64,000 bases of DNA from Shimia sp. R10_1 (GCF_017744095.1 NZ_JAGHQX010000004.1:248001-312000); one strand, 5' to 3'. Positions 1 to 8,423 are shown, counted from the stretch's first letter. Notes: generated by a model from the letters alone, not told the origin. Translations and numbers: made by a program.

Positions 1-1
1 G

Positions 2-1021
2 TTTGGCGACAAACGTGGCCTGAAATTTGACGTGAGCGAAGACCTCGTGGGCGGCGCAGCATACGACAAACACGGTGTGCCGCTGCATGATGACACCATG
101 GCGAAAGCCCAAGAGGTGGACGCGGTGCTGCTGGGCGCTGTGGGCGGCCCTAAGTACGATGATCTGGACTTCTCCGTGAAGCCAGAGCGCGGTCTGCTGC
201 GTCTGCGCAAAGAGATGGATCTGTTTGCCAACCTGCGCCCGGCACAGTGTTTTGACGCGCTCGCGGATTTCTCCTCTTTGAAAACCGACATCGTGTCTGG
301 CCTTGACATCATGATCGTGCGTGAGCTGACTGGCGGCGTTTACTTCGGCGAGCCGCGCGGTATCTTTGAAGAGGGCAACGAGCGTGTGGGCATCAACACC
401 CAGCGCTACACAGAAAGCGAAATCGAGCGCGGCGCACGTGCAGCGTTTGAACTGGCGATGAAGCGCGACAAACGTCTGTGCTCCATGGAAAAAGCCAATG
501 TGATGGAAAGTGGCATCCTGTGGCGTGAAGTGGTCAACGAAGTGGCCAAAGACTACCCCGAGGTGGAACTGTCTCACATGTATGCAGACAACGGCGCGAT
601 GCAGCTGGTGCGCGCGCCCAAGCAGTTTGACGTGATCTATACCGACAACTTGTTTGGTGACATTCTGTCTGATTGTGCGGCGATGCTGACTGGTTCGCTG
701 GGCATGCTGCCATCTGCGTCTCTTGGTGCGCCAATGGCCAATGGCCGCCCGAAAGCGCTGTATGAGCCGGTACACGGCTCCGCACCTGACATTGCTGGCC
801 AAGGCAAAGCGAACCCATGCGCCTGTGTGCTCTCCTTTGCGATGGCCCTGCGCTATTCCTTCAACGAAGGTGCGGAAGCAGATCGTCTGGAAGCGGCGGT
901 TGAAAAAGTGCTGGCTGACGGCGTGCGTACCGCCGACCTGATGCAGTCCGAAGGCGAGACACCGGTGTCGACCACTGAGATGGGCGATGCGTTGCTGGCA
1001 GCGTTGGACGCAAGCCTGTAA
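2..1021 (+). CDS. leuB: 3-isopropylmalate dehydrogenase (5' end outside window)
   Basis: LeuB oxidatively decarboxylates 3-isopropylmalate to 2-oxoisocaproate with NAD in leucine biosynthesis. 339 residues are visible in an open frame that enters from the left edge; the usual length is about 368, so roughly 30 N-terminal residues are missing. Recognisable family segments are the [14 protein letters not shown] stretch (the LR..LDLYANLRP substrate loop of isopropylmalate dehydrogenases), the [15 protein letters not shown] loop, the [14 protein letters not shown] helix, and [15 protein letters not shown], which carries the metal-binding aspartates. [14 protein letters not shown] is the cofactor-side loop. 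The gene ends in a strong hairpin terminator and converges on the MCE operon. Confident call. Confidence 0.96.
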   Translation, partial: FGDKRGLKFDVSEDLVGGAAYDKHGVPLHDDTMAKAQEVDAVLLGAVGGPKYDDLDFSVKPERGLLRLRKEMDLFANLRPAQCFDALADFSSLKTDIVSGLDIMIVRELTGGVYFGEPRGIFEEGNERVGINTQRYTESEIERGARAAFELAMKRDKRLCSMEKANVMESGILWREVVNEVAKDYPEVELSHMYADNGAMQLVRAPKQFDVIYTDNLFGDILSDCAAMLTGSLGMLPSASLGAPMANGRPKALYEPVHGSAPDIAGQGKANPCACVLSFAMALRYSFNEGAEADRLEAAVEKVLADGVRTADLMQSEGETPVSTTEMGDALLAALDASL

Positions 1022-1044
1022 TTGCGGGCAAACTTAACAAAAAC

Positions 1045-1074
1045 AAAAGGCGCCTCATTGGGCGCCTTTTTCTT
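1045..1074. terminator. Bidirectional intrinsic terminator between leuB and the MCE operon
   Basis: A perfect 10-bp stem (1045-1054 with 1061-1070) has a 6-nt loop and the stem itself ends in TTTT, extended by T-rich sequence to about 1074. On the minus strand the stem is followed by a T-rich run as well, so it can serve both leuB and the convergent lipoprotein gene. Confidence 0.85.
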
Positions 1075-1085
1075 TGACTGTTTGT

Positions 1086-1751
1086 TTATTGCAAAGAGGG
1101 GTGTGGGTTCTTCTGCGCGTGGCTGTAAATGGATTTCACGCTCCATTCCACTGAGCTGCGCATGGTGCGGCCAAGGGCGGTGTCAAAGGCAAGCACCACA
1201 TCATTGATGTCATCGCTTGCGGTTTGAACCAGCGCTTCGAAAGACTTTGAATCAATGATCAGGTTGTTGAAAGAATCCACGATTTTCAGGTTCAGTCGCA
1301 CGTGAATTTGCAGGGCCTCTGAGCCTTCCACCTGAACAGCGGGCAATCGCGCCTGAAACTCTCTGAGGTCGGTGACAATGACGTAATCGGGGCGCAGCCC
1401 AACGCTGGAGCGACCGACAGAGCGGACTTTGCCGCTGTTCTCATAGCTTTCCACCAAAAGATTCTGCACGATCACCGGTGCGCGATCGACCCAGCGCGCG
1501 CGGGGCAGATACTCAATCTGATAGGGCGTGGGCTGTACGGCGATTTGGTCGGTGTTTACCGCAGAGGATGCCGTAGGTTCCTCCACAACGATTTGTTGAC
1601 GAATGCGGGGCAGACCCGACGCAAACGTGCTTTTAGGCGTAAGCGTGTAGAGATCCGTGGGCGTTGTGGCGCGATTTAGCGTTTCAAGCCCGGTGCACCC
1701 AGAGAGGGCGATCGCGCCCAGCATCATGCCTGTCCATACCAGTCGCATCAT
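1086..1751 (-). CDS. ABC-type transport auxiliary lipoprotein (PqiC-like)
   Basis: This 221-residue protein begins with a lipoprotein signal peptide whose lipobox is LSGC (Cys19), so it is probably a lipid-anchored periplasmic or outer-membrane protein. It matches the ABC-type transport auxiliary lipoprotein family (PqiC/YmbA-like), seen in the LYTLTPKS opening strand and the later VDRAPVIVQNLLVESYENSG and RPDYVIVTDLREFQA segments. In this family the lipoprotein is thought to form the outer-membrane end of an MCE lipid-transport pathway. The gene is last in the operon and its start overlaps the end of the MCE gene by 4 bp, implying translational coupling. The specific lipid moved is unknown. 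Confidence 0.85.
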   Translation of the reverse strand: MMRLVWTGMMLGAIALSGCTGLETLNRATTPTDLYTLTPKSTFASGLPRIRQQIVVEEPTASSAVNTDQIAVQPTPYQIEYLPRARWVDRAPVIVQNLLVESYENSGKVRSVGRSSVGLRPDYVIVTDLREFQARLPAVQVEGSEALQIHVRLNLKIVDSFNNLIIDSKSFEALVQTASDDINDVVLAFDTALGRTMRSSVEWSVKSIYSHAQKNPHPSLQ

Positions 1752-3862
1752 CGACGAAACTCCGATCCTTGAGTGCCCAGAAGGAACCGTGCCGGGTCGC
1801 GCCTGATCAGCTCCACCAACCGGTCCATGTTGTTGACGAGAAACCGCGCCTCTTCGACGAAGCGGGTGGTTTGCGGCAGACCGATGCGGAAGAATTCCGT
1901 TACCTGACGCTCATTTTGCACAACGATGTTATCCAGACGTCCCAAGAGATCTGAGGCTGACTGTGCCGCCGAAAGCACCTCGGTAGAAGCGCTGTTGAGA
2001 TCTTTCGTTACAGTCGTCACAGTTTCTGACACTGCGGAGACTGCGCCGCCAAGATCGGTGATGATGCCTGAGACATCCTCATCCAGAATTTGGTTCACAC
2101 CGCTGAAGGTTTTTTGGGCTGTGTCTAGGGTGACATCAGCTGTTTCCATCGCCTGATAGATCGCCTCGAGGGTTTTGTTGGAGCGCGCGAAGGTGTCGGT
2201 TGCTGCCAGCAGAGCGGTGCTTCCCTGTTCTGAAAGCACATCGAGGTCATCTGCGGCACCGATTGCCAAAGTGTCGATGTTGCCGATCATCGTATTGGCA
2301 GAGGCGGCTGCCGCGCGGATGTCTGTCACAAGGTCAGGCAACTCGGTGTCGACGGTTGTGCGAATGGTGTCCAGAGCTGCGCGGGCGCTGGTTGCCGCTG
2401 CACGTGCGTCAGCCACAAAGGCGGCACCTTCGACGGTGACGAGTGTCGTCACACTGTCTGCGGTTGCATCAACAGAGCGCAGCATTTCGTTTGATAAATC
2501 CAGCGCTTCGTCCAGATTGGCGAGTGTTGTCTTGGCTTCGGTTAGGCGTGCTGTTGCCTCGGCAATCAGCACAGCGCCCTCGCTGGAAAGGGAGGAGACG
2601 CCCGTTTCGATTTCGGCCAGAGTGGTGTTGGCCTGATCCAGAAGGGGCGGCAGTTTCGTGTCGGTCAGGGCGCGTACAGAGGTCAGCGTCTGCGTGGCCT
2701 CATTGGCGAGTGGCTTGATGTCAGTGGCAAGCACCTGATTGGCTGTATCTGATGTGGTGCGGACTGAGTTGAGCGTGTCCGTGGCAGTATTGGTGGCCGT
2801 TTCAAACGCAGCGATCGCGCTTTCAGATTGATCGACGCGGGCCTTAAGGCTGCTGCCGACTTCCTCGTAGCGGCTGATCAGGGTGGAGGCTTCCTGTCCG
2901 ACCTGTGTGACCTGCGATTCCAGAGCTAAGGCGGTATCCTGTACCTGCTCGACGAGTGCGGGCAGACGCTCTTCGATCAGGGTGCGAGCAGATTGCATGG
3001 TGGCCAATGCCGAGGGTTCCAGTACGTTTACCACGCCTTCAAGTGCGGCGGCTGCCTCGGCACCACGTGTGATGAACTCGCTGAGCTGATCTTTCATCAG
3101 TGCATCGGCGGTGCCGAAAGCGCTTTCGGCGTTGCGCAGGGTGCCTTCTGTCCGGTCTGCTGCCGTCTGAATGCTGCCAAGCGTGTCTGTGGCGGCCAGC
3201 AAGGTTTCCTCGGCAGTGTTGGACAGCAATTCCAGACGACCGGTGAAGGCCGCGATTTCGCGCGCGGCGCTGCCCACATCGGTGGACAGGGTTTCAAACT
3301 CTGCGATTGTGCGATCGAGGCGACCAGAGGCATTGGACAGGTTGTTGAGAAGCGCGGTGACCGCTTCGGTGTTTTCGTCGCTGACCACCGACTGCAACCG
3401 TTCGAGCAGCGTGATCGCCTTTTCCATCAGCTCCGGCGCACCTTCGACGACAGATTGCAGCGCGCTGGGCTCGGTTGGGATTTCGCCAAAGGGTGGGAGG
3501 GGATCCGCGTCAGCAGTGCCCCCGGAGAGGGAGACAAAGCTCACCCCTGTCACCCCTTGCCCCTGAAGTTTGGCGACCGTGTCCGTTTTGACTGGGGTGT
3601 CGGCGCCGACCTCGATGCGCACGCGCACCAGCGAGGGGTCCTCTTCATCCAGTTCAAGCATCACAACCTGGCCAACAGGCAGACCGTTGTAGCGCACGCC
3701 CCCGGCCATGCCGAGGCCTGAGACATTGTCAAAGAGCACGTCATAATAGGCGTATTGCCGTTCCAGATCGACTTTCGCGAGCCAAAACACAAAGAGGAAG
3801 GAGCCGATCAGCCCGACCAGCGCGAACACCCCTATCAGGAGATAGTTTGCCCGTGTCTCCAT
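1748..3862 (-). CDS. MCE (MlaD) family protein with long helical C-terminal region
   Basis: 704 residues. One N-terminal membrane helix (about 7-27) anchors the protein in the inner membrane. One MCE/MlaD domain follows (about 38-115; NVSGLGMAGGVRYNGLPVGQV is typical). The remaining roughly 560 residues are almost free of aromatics and prolines, rich in Ala, Thr, Ser, Leu and Asp, and read as degenerate amphipathic helical repeats. MCE proteins form hexameric rings that carry lipids across the periplasm; in single-MCE proteins a long helical tail may form the needle or tunnel that bridges to the outer membrane, as in PqiB-type proteins (inference). It sits between the ATPase, one base away, and the lipoprotein gene, which it overlaps by 4 bp. 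Confidence 0.88.
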   Translation of the reverse strand: METRANYLLIGVFALVGLIGSFLFVFWLAKVDLERQYAYYDVLFDNVSGLGMAGGVRYNGLPVGQVVMLELDEEDPSLVRVRIEVGADTPVKTDTVAKLQGQGVTGVSFVSLSGGTADADPLPPFGEIPTEPSALQSVVEGAPELMEKAITLLERLQSVVSDENTEAVTALLNNLSNASGRLDRTIAEFETLSTDVGSAAREIAAFTGRLELLSNTAEETLLAATDTLGSIQTAADRTEGTLRNAESAFGTADALMKDQLSEFITRGAEAAAALEGVVNVLEPSALATMQSARTLIEERLPALVEQVQDTALALESQVTQVGQEASTLISRYEEVGSSLKARVDQSESAIAAFETATNTATDTLNSVRTTSDTANQVLATDIKPLANEATQTLTSVRALTDTKLPPLLDQANTTLAEIETGVSSLSSEGAVLIAEATARLTEAKTTLANLDEALDLSNEMLRSVDATADSVTTLVTVEGAAFVADARAAATSARAALDTIRTTVDTELPDLVTDIRAAAASANTMIGNIDTLAIGAADDLDVLSEQGSTALLAATDTFARSNKTLEAIYQAMETADVTLDTAQKTFSGVNQILDEDVSGIITDLGGAVSAVSETVTTVTKDLNSASTEVLSAAQSASDLLGRLDNIVVQNERQVTEFFRIGLPQTTRFVEEARFLVNNMDRLVELIRRDPARFLLGTQGSEFRR

Positions 3863-4684
3863 CTATTGAGACCTCCTACTGCCTTTGACCTGCGCCGCTC
3901 TGGCACGTGGGCCTGTGAAATACTCTTGCACCCAGGGGTGATCGATGTCTGTCATGGTTTCGATTGGACCTTCCACCAAGACGCGCTTTTCTGCCAGAAC
4001 GGCGATCCGGTCACAAATGGCGTAAAGACTGTCAAGATCATGGGTCACCATAAACACGGTGATGCCAAGCGCGCGCTGCAACTCTCCAATCAAATCGTCA
4101 TAGGCTGCGGCGCCGATGGGATCGAGGCCCGCGGTGGGTTCATCCAGAAAGACAATCTGCGGATCAAGCGCCAACGCGCGAGCCAATGCGGCCCGCTTGC
4201 GCATACCGCCGGACAGCTCACTTGGCAGTTTTTCACAGGCAAAATGTGGCAGGCCAACAAGGCCCACCTTGAGCGCGCCGAGATCTTTCATGAGATTGCT
4301 CGAGAGCTTTAAATGTTCGCGCATCGGCGCCATCACATTCTGCAACACGGTCAGGCTTGAAAACAGCGCACCATCCTGAAACGCAACCCCCCAGCGGGTT
4401 TCCACTTTGCGTCGTTCGCTTTCCGGCGCGTTTAAAACATCGGTGCCGAGCACTTCGATGTTGCCAGCCGCGGGGCGGTTGAGGCCCACGATGGTGCGCA
4501 ACAGAACTGATTTGCCCGTGCCAGAGCCACCTACGATGCCTAAAACCTCGCCGCGCCAGACGTCGAGATCCAGATTGTCATGCACCACCTGTCGGCCAAA
4601 CTGATTGCGCAGGCCGCGCACCTTGATCACCGCCTCCCGCTCTGCTGTTGCCTCAGGCATAGGCTGTGTGTCCACTGCATTCAT
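3863..4684 (-). CDS. MCE transporter ATP-binding protein (MlaF-like)
   Basis: This 273-residue ABC ATPase has Walker A GGSGTGKS (52-59), the LSGGM signature (157-161), Walker B IVFLDE (177-182) and a D-loop AGLDP. The context and the VLQNVMAPMREH segment are typical of MlaF-type ATPases, which power lipid transport by MCE complexes. About 20 residues precede the ABC fold and a short basic tail follows it. Its start codon overlaps the end of the permease gene by 4 bp and its stop is immediately followed by the MCE start, so all four genes are very probably cotranscribed and coupled. Confidence 0.92.
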   Translation of the reverse strand: MNAVDTQPMPEATAEREAVIKVRGLRNQFGRQVVHDNLDLDVWRGEVLGIVGGSGTGKSVLLRTIVGLNRPAAGNIEVLGTDVLNAPESERRKVETRWGVAFQDGALFSSLTVLQNVMAPMREHLKLSSNLMKDLGALKVGLVGLPHFACEKLPSELSGGMRKRAALARALALDPQIVFLDEPTAGLDPIGAAAYDDLIGELQRALGITVFMVTHDLDSLYAICDRIAVLAEKRVLVEGPIETMTDIDHPWVQEYFTGPRARAAQVKGSRRSQ

Positions 4685-5811
4685 ATGCCCAGCCCCGCAA
4701 AGAAAATGGAGAATAGGGCATCCAGTGCGATCACCAGAAAGATGCCCTGAACCACGCTGGAAGTGGTGCGTTGGCCCACGCTGGTGGAACTGCTTTTGAC
4801 CTGAAACGCCTGCCAGCAGGCTACCACACCGATCACCAGCGCAAAGAATGGCGCCTTGACCATACCGACGAGCAGGTGGGTTACATCGGTGTTTTCATAA
4901 AGCCGGGTGACGAACATGCCGGGGCTGACGCCCAGATTGATCCAACTCATCAGCCCGCCACCCAGCAGGCCGAAAAGATTTGCCACAAAGCCAAGCAGGG
5001 GCAGCATGATCAACAAAGCGAGCACGCGCGGCACCACCAGCACCCGTATCGGATCAAGGCCAAGGGTTTGCATGGCGTCGATTTCCTGCTGCACTTTCAT
5101 CGAGCCCACCGATGCCGTGAAGGCCGAGCCGGATCGCCCTGCCACAATAATCGCGGTCAGCAAGATGCCGAGTTCGCGCAGGACGGAGATGGAGATGAGC
5201 TCAACCACAAAGACTTCTGCGCCAAAGCGCTGCAGCTGAGTGGCGCCCTGAAAGGCGAGGACCACACCAATGAGAAATCCCATCAGCCCGATGATGGGCA
5301 CGGCGTTAAAGCCTGTGTCTTGCATATGCGTGACAAGAGAGGCCCAGCGCAGTTTGTGAGGGCGCGCCACTTCGCGCGCGAGCGCCACGAGTGTTTCACC
5401 GAGAAAGCTGATAAGGGAGAGCGCGCTTTGCCAGCCGCCGACTAGATTTTTGCCCCATTGCTCCAGCCAGTCCCAGGGAGAGCGTGAGGGAGTGTCGTCT
5501 AAGTCATCGTTTGGCATGGCTGCGGAAACGGTGCGCAACAAGGCCATCTGATCTTCAGCGCCCCCTTCCAGCACGACGTCAACACCATCACGTTGGAGGC
5601 GATTTCGCAAATTTGCCACCATCCAAGCGCCGCCTGTGTCCATCGCGCTTAGACCACCCAGACTGAGCCGCAATGTGCCGGACTTTGCTGAAACCTGCGC
5701 AAATGGGCGCTCCATCTCTGCCAGAAATTCCGTCAACAGCGCGCCGCTGAGCTGCACAACAGTTTCCGTGCCCGTTACATCCACGCGCAGGTTTGGGCGA
5801 ACGCTGCTCAT
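4681..5811 (-). CDS. MlaE-family permease with fused N-terminal STAS domain
   Basis: This 376-residue protein begins with a STAS/MlaB-like domain (about 1-100), seen in VVLEGGAEDQMALLRTV and LSAMDTGGAWMVANL, followed by an MlaE-type permease with several membrane helices (about 140-376). The EIDAMQTLGLDPIRVLVVPR coupling region and the GRSGSAF segment are hallmarks of MlaE. In E. coli the STAS protein MlaB is separate; here it is fused, as in many alphaproteobacteria. It is the first gene of the operon. The promoter should lie in the 141-bp gap before the PaaX-type gene, which also holds an 18-bp perfect palindrome. Confidence 0.9.
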   Translation of the reverse strand: MSSVRPNLRVDVTGTETVVQLSGALLTEFLAEMERPFAQVSAKSGTLRLSLGGLSAMDTGGAWMVANLRNRLQRDGVDVVLEGGAEDQMALLRTVSAAMPNDDLDDTPSRSPWDWLEQWGKNLVGGWQSALSLISFLGETLVALAREVARPHKLRWASLVTHMQDTGFNAVPIIGLMGFLIGVVLAFQGATQLQRFGAEVFVVELISISVLRELGILLTAIIVAGRSGSAFTASVGSMKVQQEIDAMQTLGLDPIRVLVVPRVLALLIMLPLLGFVANLFGLLGGGLMSWINLGVSPGMFVTRLYENTDVTHLLVGMVKAPFFALVIGVVACWQAFQVKSSSTSVGQRTTSSVVQGIFLVIALDALFSIFFAGLGI

Positions 5812-5918
5812 CGCGCAAAGATCATTTTGATGAAGGCATACGCCGCTGTCGTCCCGATCATTCTGATCCCAAATGCGTGGAGGCTCATTGCGTTTGTGCC
5901 ACTATTATCAAATCGTGC

Positions 5919-5936
5919 CAGCGCTTTAAAGCGCTG
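5919..5936. repeat. 18-bp perfect palindrome upstream of the MCE operon
   Basis: CAGCGCTTTAAAGCGCTG is fully self-complementary. It lies between the end of the PaaX-type gene and the start of the STAS-permease gene, about 108 bp upstream of the latter. It could be a dimeric-repressor operator for the MCE operon or a weak hairpin (7-bp stem, TTAA loop) behind the regulator gene. No T-tract follows on the minus strand, which argues against an efficient terminator. Confidence 0.5.
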
Positions 5937-5952
5937 CTGCTCTTTGCGTGTG

Positions 5953-6744
5953 TTATCGCCTCGTCAGGCGTTGCTCCAAAACGTCTATCGTCGGGCGTGT
6001 CCATTGATTGAGTGCGCGCATCACGACCAATCGCGCTTGAGCGCCTTCCCAATCCTGTCCCAATAGGTGGTTTGGGACCACCCCATGACGCAGGCAAAGC
6101 CGCCGCCAGTGATGCAATACGACGAGTCGCAGTGCGGTGCGCGTGATACAGTCATCCGGGGTAGGGCGGTGCAACGCAGTTTCCACTGCTGAGGCCAGTT
6201 CATCATATTCCGCGCGCATCACGTTCGGGGCGATGATCTCTACAACCCAGTTCGGTAGTTCTGTTGGGTTGAATGGGCTGAGAACACATCCGTCTGGGCA
6301 GGCATCGACATCCGAAACCAAGGCGCTGCGTGTGGACAACAGGATGGATCCCTCGGGCAGGCGCGTCTCAAAATCCGCGATACTCAACGCTGGCGATCCA
6401 ATCAGAAGATCAACGCGTGTTTTGCTTTGTTCGGACATTCCGTACACCTGTGGGCGGGCGCGCTCTGTGGCTGCCCAGCCTGTCGGCGACAGGCGGTGCA
6501 CTGACATGCGCCCGCGTTTTTGGGTCACAATCCATCCGTCGCGCCGCAAACGATGCAAGGCAACACGCAGTGCTTGGTTGTTGATCCCAAGACATCCAAC
6601 CAGAGCATCCAGAACAGGGCCTGACATCCAGGCGTCTTCGTCTTGCAGAAGATCCCCCAGAATCGTCACGACGACCGACCACACTTTGATTGGCCCGCAG
6701 TCGCGCACTGTCTTGATATCGTCTGGCAGATCAATCTGTTGCAT
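5953..6744 (-). CDS. PaaX-family transcriptional regulator
   Basis: 263 residues. The N-terminal third is a winged helix (about 40-95; NNQALRVALHRLRRDGWIVT resembles the recognition region of PaaX, and SVHRLSPTGWAATE the wing). A PaaX-like middle domain follows, then a C-terminal domain with RTALRLVVLHHWRRLCLR. PaaX represses phenylacetate degradation in response to phenylacetyl-CoA. No paa catabolic genes are in this window, so either its targets are elsewhere or it controls something else. The ATG is divergent from the protease gene with a 160-bp gap. Family call is good; regulatory target unknown. Confidence 0.75.
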   Translation of the reverse strand: MQQIDLPDDIKTVRDCGPIKVWSVVVTILGDLLQDEDAWMSGPVLDALVGCLGINNQALRVALHRLRRDGWIVTQKRGRMSVHRLSPTGWAATERARPQVYGMSEQSKTRVDLLIGSPALSIADFETRLPEGSILLSTRSALVSDVDACPDGCVLSPFNPTELPNWVVEIIAPNVMRAEYDELASAVETALHRPTPDDCITRTALRLVVLHHWRRLCLRHGVVPNHLLGQDWEGAQARLVVMRALNQWTRPTIDVLEQRLTRR

Positions 6745-6904
6745 GACGGTACTTTACGCATGCCGCAACGCAACAACAAGCGCGGCGGTAACCTGCCATA
6801 TTCATGCCGTTTTGGTTCGACATACAAACATAGATTGCAGAGTGTTTGGTGGCGGTGCAGGCCGGTCACAAGCTCGCTCTGCGCCTGGTTTGATAGAGAG
6901 ATTT

Positions 6905-7732
6905 ATGTATTTTTCCCGCATTGCTTGCCTAATTGCGCTGTTGTTCTCGGCGGTACCTGCATTTTCTGAAGAGCGCCTTCAGCCGCTGCGCACACGTGGA
7001 GAGCTGCTAGGCTGGGAGGCGATCGGTCGGCTTGATGTCAAAGGGGCTGGGTATTGCTCGGGGGCATTGATTGCGCCGGATCAGGTGCTGACAGCCGCGC
7101 ATTGCGTTTTTGACACTGCAGGGCGGCAGGTTGCCCCAGAGAACATCCTCTTTCGCGCAGGCTATGTTGCCGGAGAGGCCTTGGCTGAACGCACTGTCAG
7201 CCGTGTGATTGTTGATGCTGGATATCAGGATGTTCCAGGAGGCAAGATCAGCAACAAGATGATCCGGCATGATGTGGCTTTGCTGCGTTTGGCCTCCCCG
7301 ATTTCGACCTCTGAGGCCAATCCCTTTGCCATACATGTTGACCCGCAGGAGGGAGAAAAGGTCTCTGTTCTCAGCTATGGGCGGGGCCGGAGCGAGCATA
7401 TTTCCTGGCAGCGGGACTGTTCGGTGGTGAGGCGCGGCTGGGGGCTTTTGAAGTTTGATTGCAATGTGACCTACGGCTCCTCGGGGGCACCGGTTTTTGT
7501 GCGCTATGGCAATCGGGTGCGCATATTGTCTTTGGTGTCGGCGGGCGATGATCTTGAAAACGGCAGCGCAGTTTCATTCGGCATGGAGCTTCCATCGGTG
7601 GTCGCAGAGCTGAAACGACGCATGCGGGTGGGGGATGCGCCGGTCGCGAAGGTCAGCGCAGGGGCAAAGCGTATTCAGATTGGCAATCGCAGCGGCACCG
7701 GTGCGAAATTTGTCCGCGCGGGAGGGGGTTGA
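6905..7732 (+). CDS. Secreted trypsin-like serine protease
   Basis: 275 residues with a signal peptide (about 1-21, ending AVPAFS), so probably periplasmic or exported. The chymotrypsin-fold triad is visible: His66 in LTAAHC, Asp123 in RHDVALLRL and Ser193 in YGSSGAPVF. The usual GDSGGP motif is changed to GSSGAP, which removes the aspartate that pairs with a new N-terminus after zymogen activation; this resembles glutamyl-endopeptidase/S1B-type enzymes. Cys51/Cys67 and Cys172/Cys186 could form disulfides. I chose ATG 6905, preceded by GAGAG, because the open frame to its left would lack a signal peptide and overlap the PaaX-type gene. The substrate is unknown. Confidence 0.85.
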   Translation: MYFSRIACLIALLFSAVPAFSEERLQPLRTRGELLGWEAIGRLDVKGAGYCSGALIAPDQVLTAAHCVFDTAGRQVAPENILFRAGYVAGEALAERTVSRVIVDAGYQDVPGGKISNKMIRHDVALLRLASPISTSEANPFAIHVDPQEGEKVSVLSYGRGRSEHISWQRDCSVVRRGWGLLKFDCNVTYGSSGAPVFVRYGNRVRILSLVSAGDDLENGSAVSFGMELPSVVAELKRRMRVGDAPVAKVSAGAKRIQIGNRSGTGAKFVRAGGG

Positions 7733-7756
7733 AACCTGAAATAGGCTTCCCAAGTG
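7729..7756 (+). promoter_or_regulatory. Candidate RpoH (heat-shock) promoter for the Hsp20 gene
   Basis: TTGAAAC (7729-7735) and CCCAAGTG (7749-7756) are 13 bp apart, close to the sigma-32 pattern CTTGAAA / CCCCATNT. It overlaps the end of the protease gene and would give a leader of about 90 nt before the Hsp20 start. Supported by motif and context only. Confidence 0.4.
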
Positions 7757-7799
7757 ATGTGTATCGAGGCGCCGATGATCGGGTCTTGTTTCTACACCG

Positions 7800-7853
7800 C
7801 CTGTCCGAATGGAAGGCACTTACATATTGTTGTCGCTCAATGGAGGATAACCC
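7800..7853 (+). promoter_or_regulatory. Candidate ROSE-like RNA thermometer in the Hsp20 leader
   Basis: The ribosome-binding site GGAGGA (7842-7847) is preceded by TCGCT (7833-7837). This fits the U(U/C)GCU element that masks the Shine-Dalgarno sequence in ROSE thermometers of small heat-shock genes. A further imperfect hairpin may form upstream around 7797-7820. Structure was judged by eye only. Confidence 0.35.
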
Positions 7854-8327
7854 ATGCGCACTTTTGATCTGGCTCCGCTGTACCGGTCGACCGTTGGCTT
7901 TGACCAATTGGCAAACATGATGGACCGTGTTTTGTCCAACGATGTCGCCCAGCCGAGCTACCCCCCATACAACATCGAAAAAACCGCCGATGATGCCTAT
8001 CGCATTTCGCTGGCTGTGGCTGGTTTTTCCGCTGATGATCTGAGTATTGAGGTTAAGCAGAACGCTTTGATTGTGACCGCCAAGAAAGGCGAAGAGAGCA
8101 AAGACAAGACCTACCTGCACCGCGGGATAGCGACGCGCGCATTTGAACGTCGCTTCCACCTGGCGGACCACGTCCGCGTGACGGGTGCGAGCCACGAAGA
8201 TGGCATGCTGCACATCGCGTTGCAGCGTGAAATCCCTGAGGCGCTGAAGCCGCGCCGTATCGAGATTTCCACTGGTGCCCGCAAAGCCGTGGAGCAGGAT
8301 GTGGTTGACGCAAAAGCCGTGAACTGA
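7854..8327 (+). CDS. ibpA: Small heat-shock protein, Hsp20/IbpA family
   Basis: 157 residues. The N-terminus (RTFDLAPLYRSTVGFDQL) is the conserved IbpA/HspA start, with the usual NMMDRVL helix. The alpha-crystallin domain spans about 40-135 (YNIEKTADDAYRISLAVAGF at its start; GIATRAFERRFHLADHVRV in the middle). HIALQREIPEALKPRRIEI carries the C-terminal I-x-I-type anchor. These ATP-independent chaperones bind unfolding proteins and pass them to DnaK/ClpB. The start ATG has a strong GGAGGA site. A heat-shock promoter and RNA thermometer are proposed upstream, and a strong terminator follows. The paralogue number (hspA versus ibpA) cannot be told here. Confidence 0.92.
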   Translation: MRTFDLAPLYRSTVGFDQLANMMDRVLSNDVAQPSYPPYNIEKTADDAYRISLAVAGFSADDLSIEVKQNALIVTAKKGEESKDKTYLHRGIATRAFERRFHLADHVRVTGASHEDGMLHIALQREIPEALKPRRIEISTGARKAVEQDVVDAKAVN

Positions 8328-8369
8328 CCTCCAAATCACTGACACACAAATTCTTCCCTTGTTGTCAGG

Positions 8370-8398
8370 CGCGCGTCTCAGATTGAGGCGCGCGTTTT
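8370..8398 (+). terminator. Intrinsic terminator after the Hsp20 gene
   Basis: An 11-bp stem (8370-8380 with 8384-8394) has one G-T wobble, a 3-nt loop, and TTTT follows. It lies 43 bp behind the Hsp20 stop codon. Confidence 0.8.
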
Positions 8399-8423
8399 GC
8401 GTTTGTCTGGTTGCAGTTCGCTT

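Noticed and set aside
2993-3721. Open plus-strand frame of 242 codons opposite the MCE gene
   Set aside because: A shadow of the low-complexity MCE tail, rich in Cys, Gly and His, with no recognisable domain.
6137-6904. N-terminal extension of the trypsin-like protease
   Set aside because: The frame is open but runs antisense to the PaaX-type gene. The start at 6905 gives a proper signal peptide.
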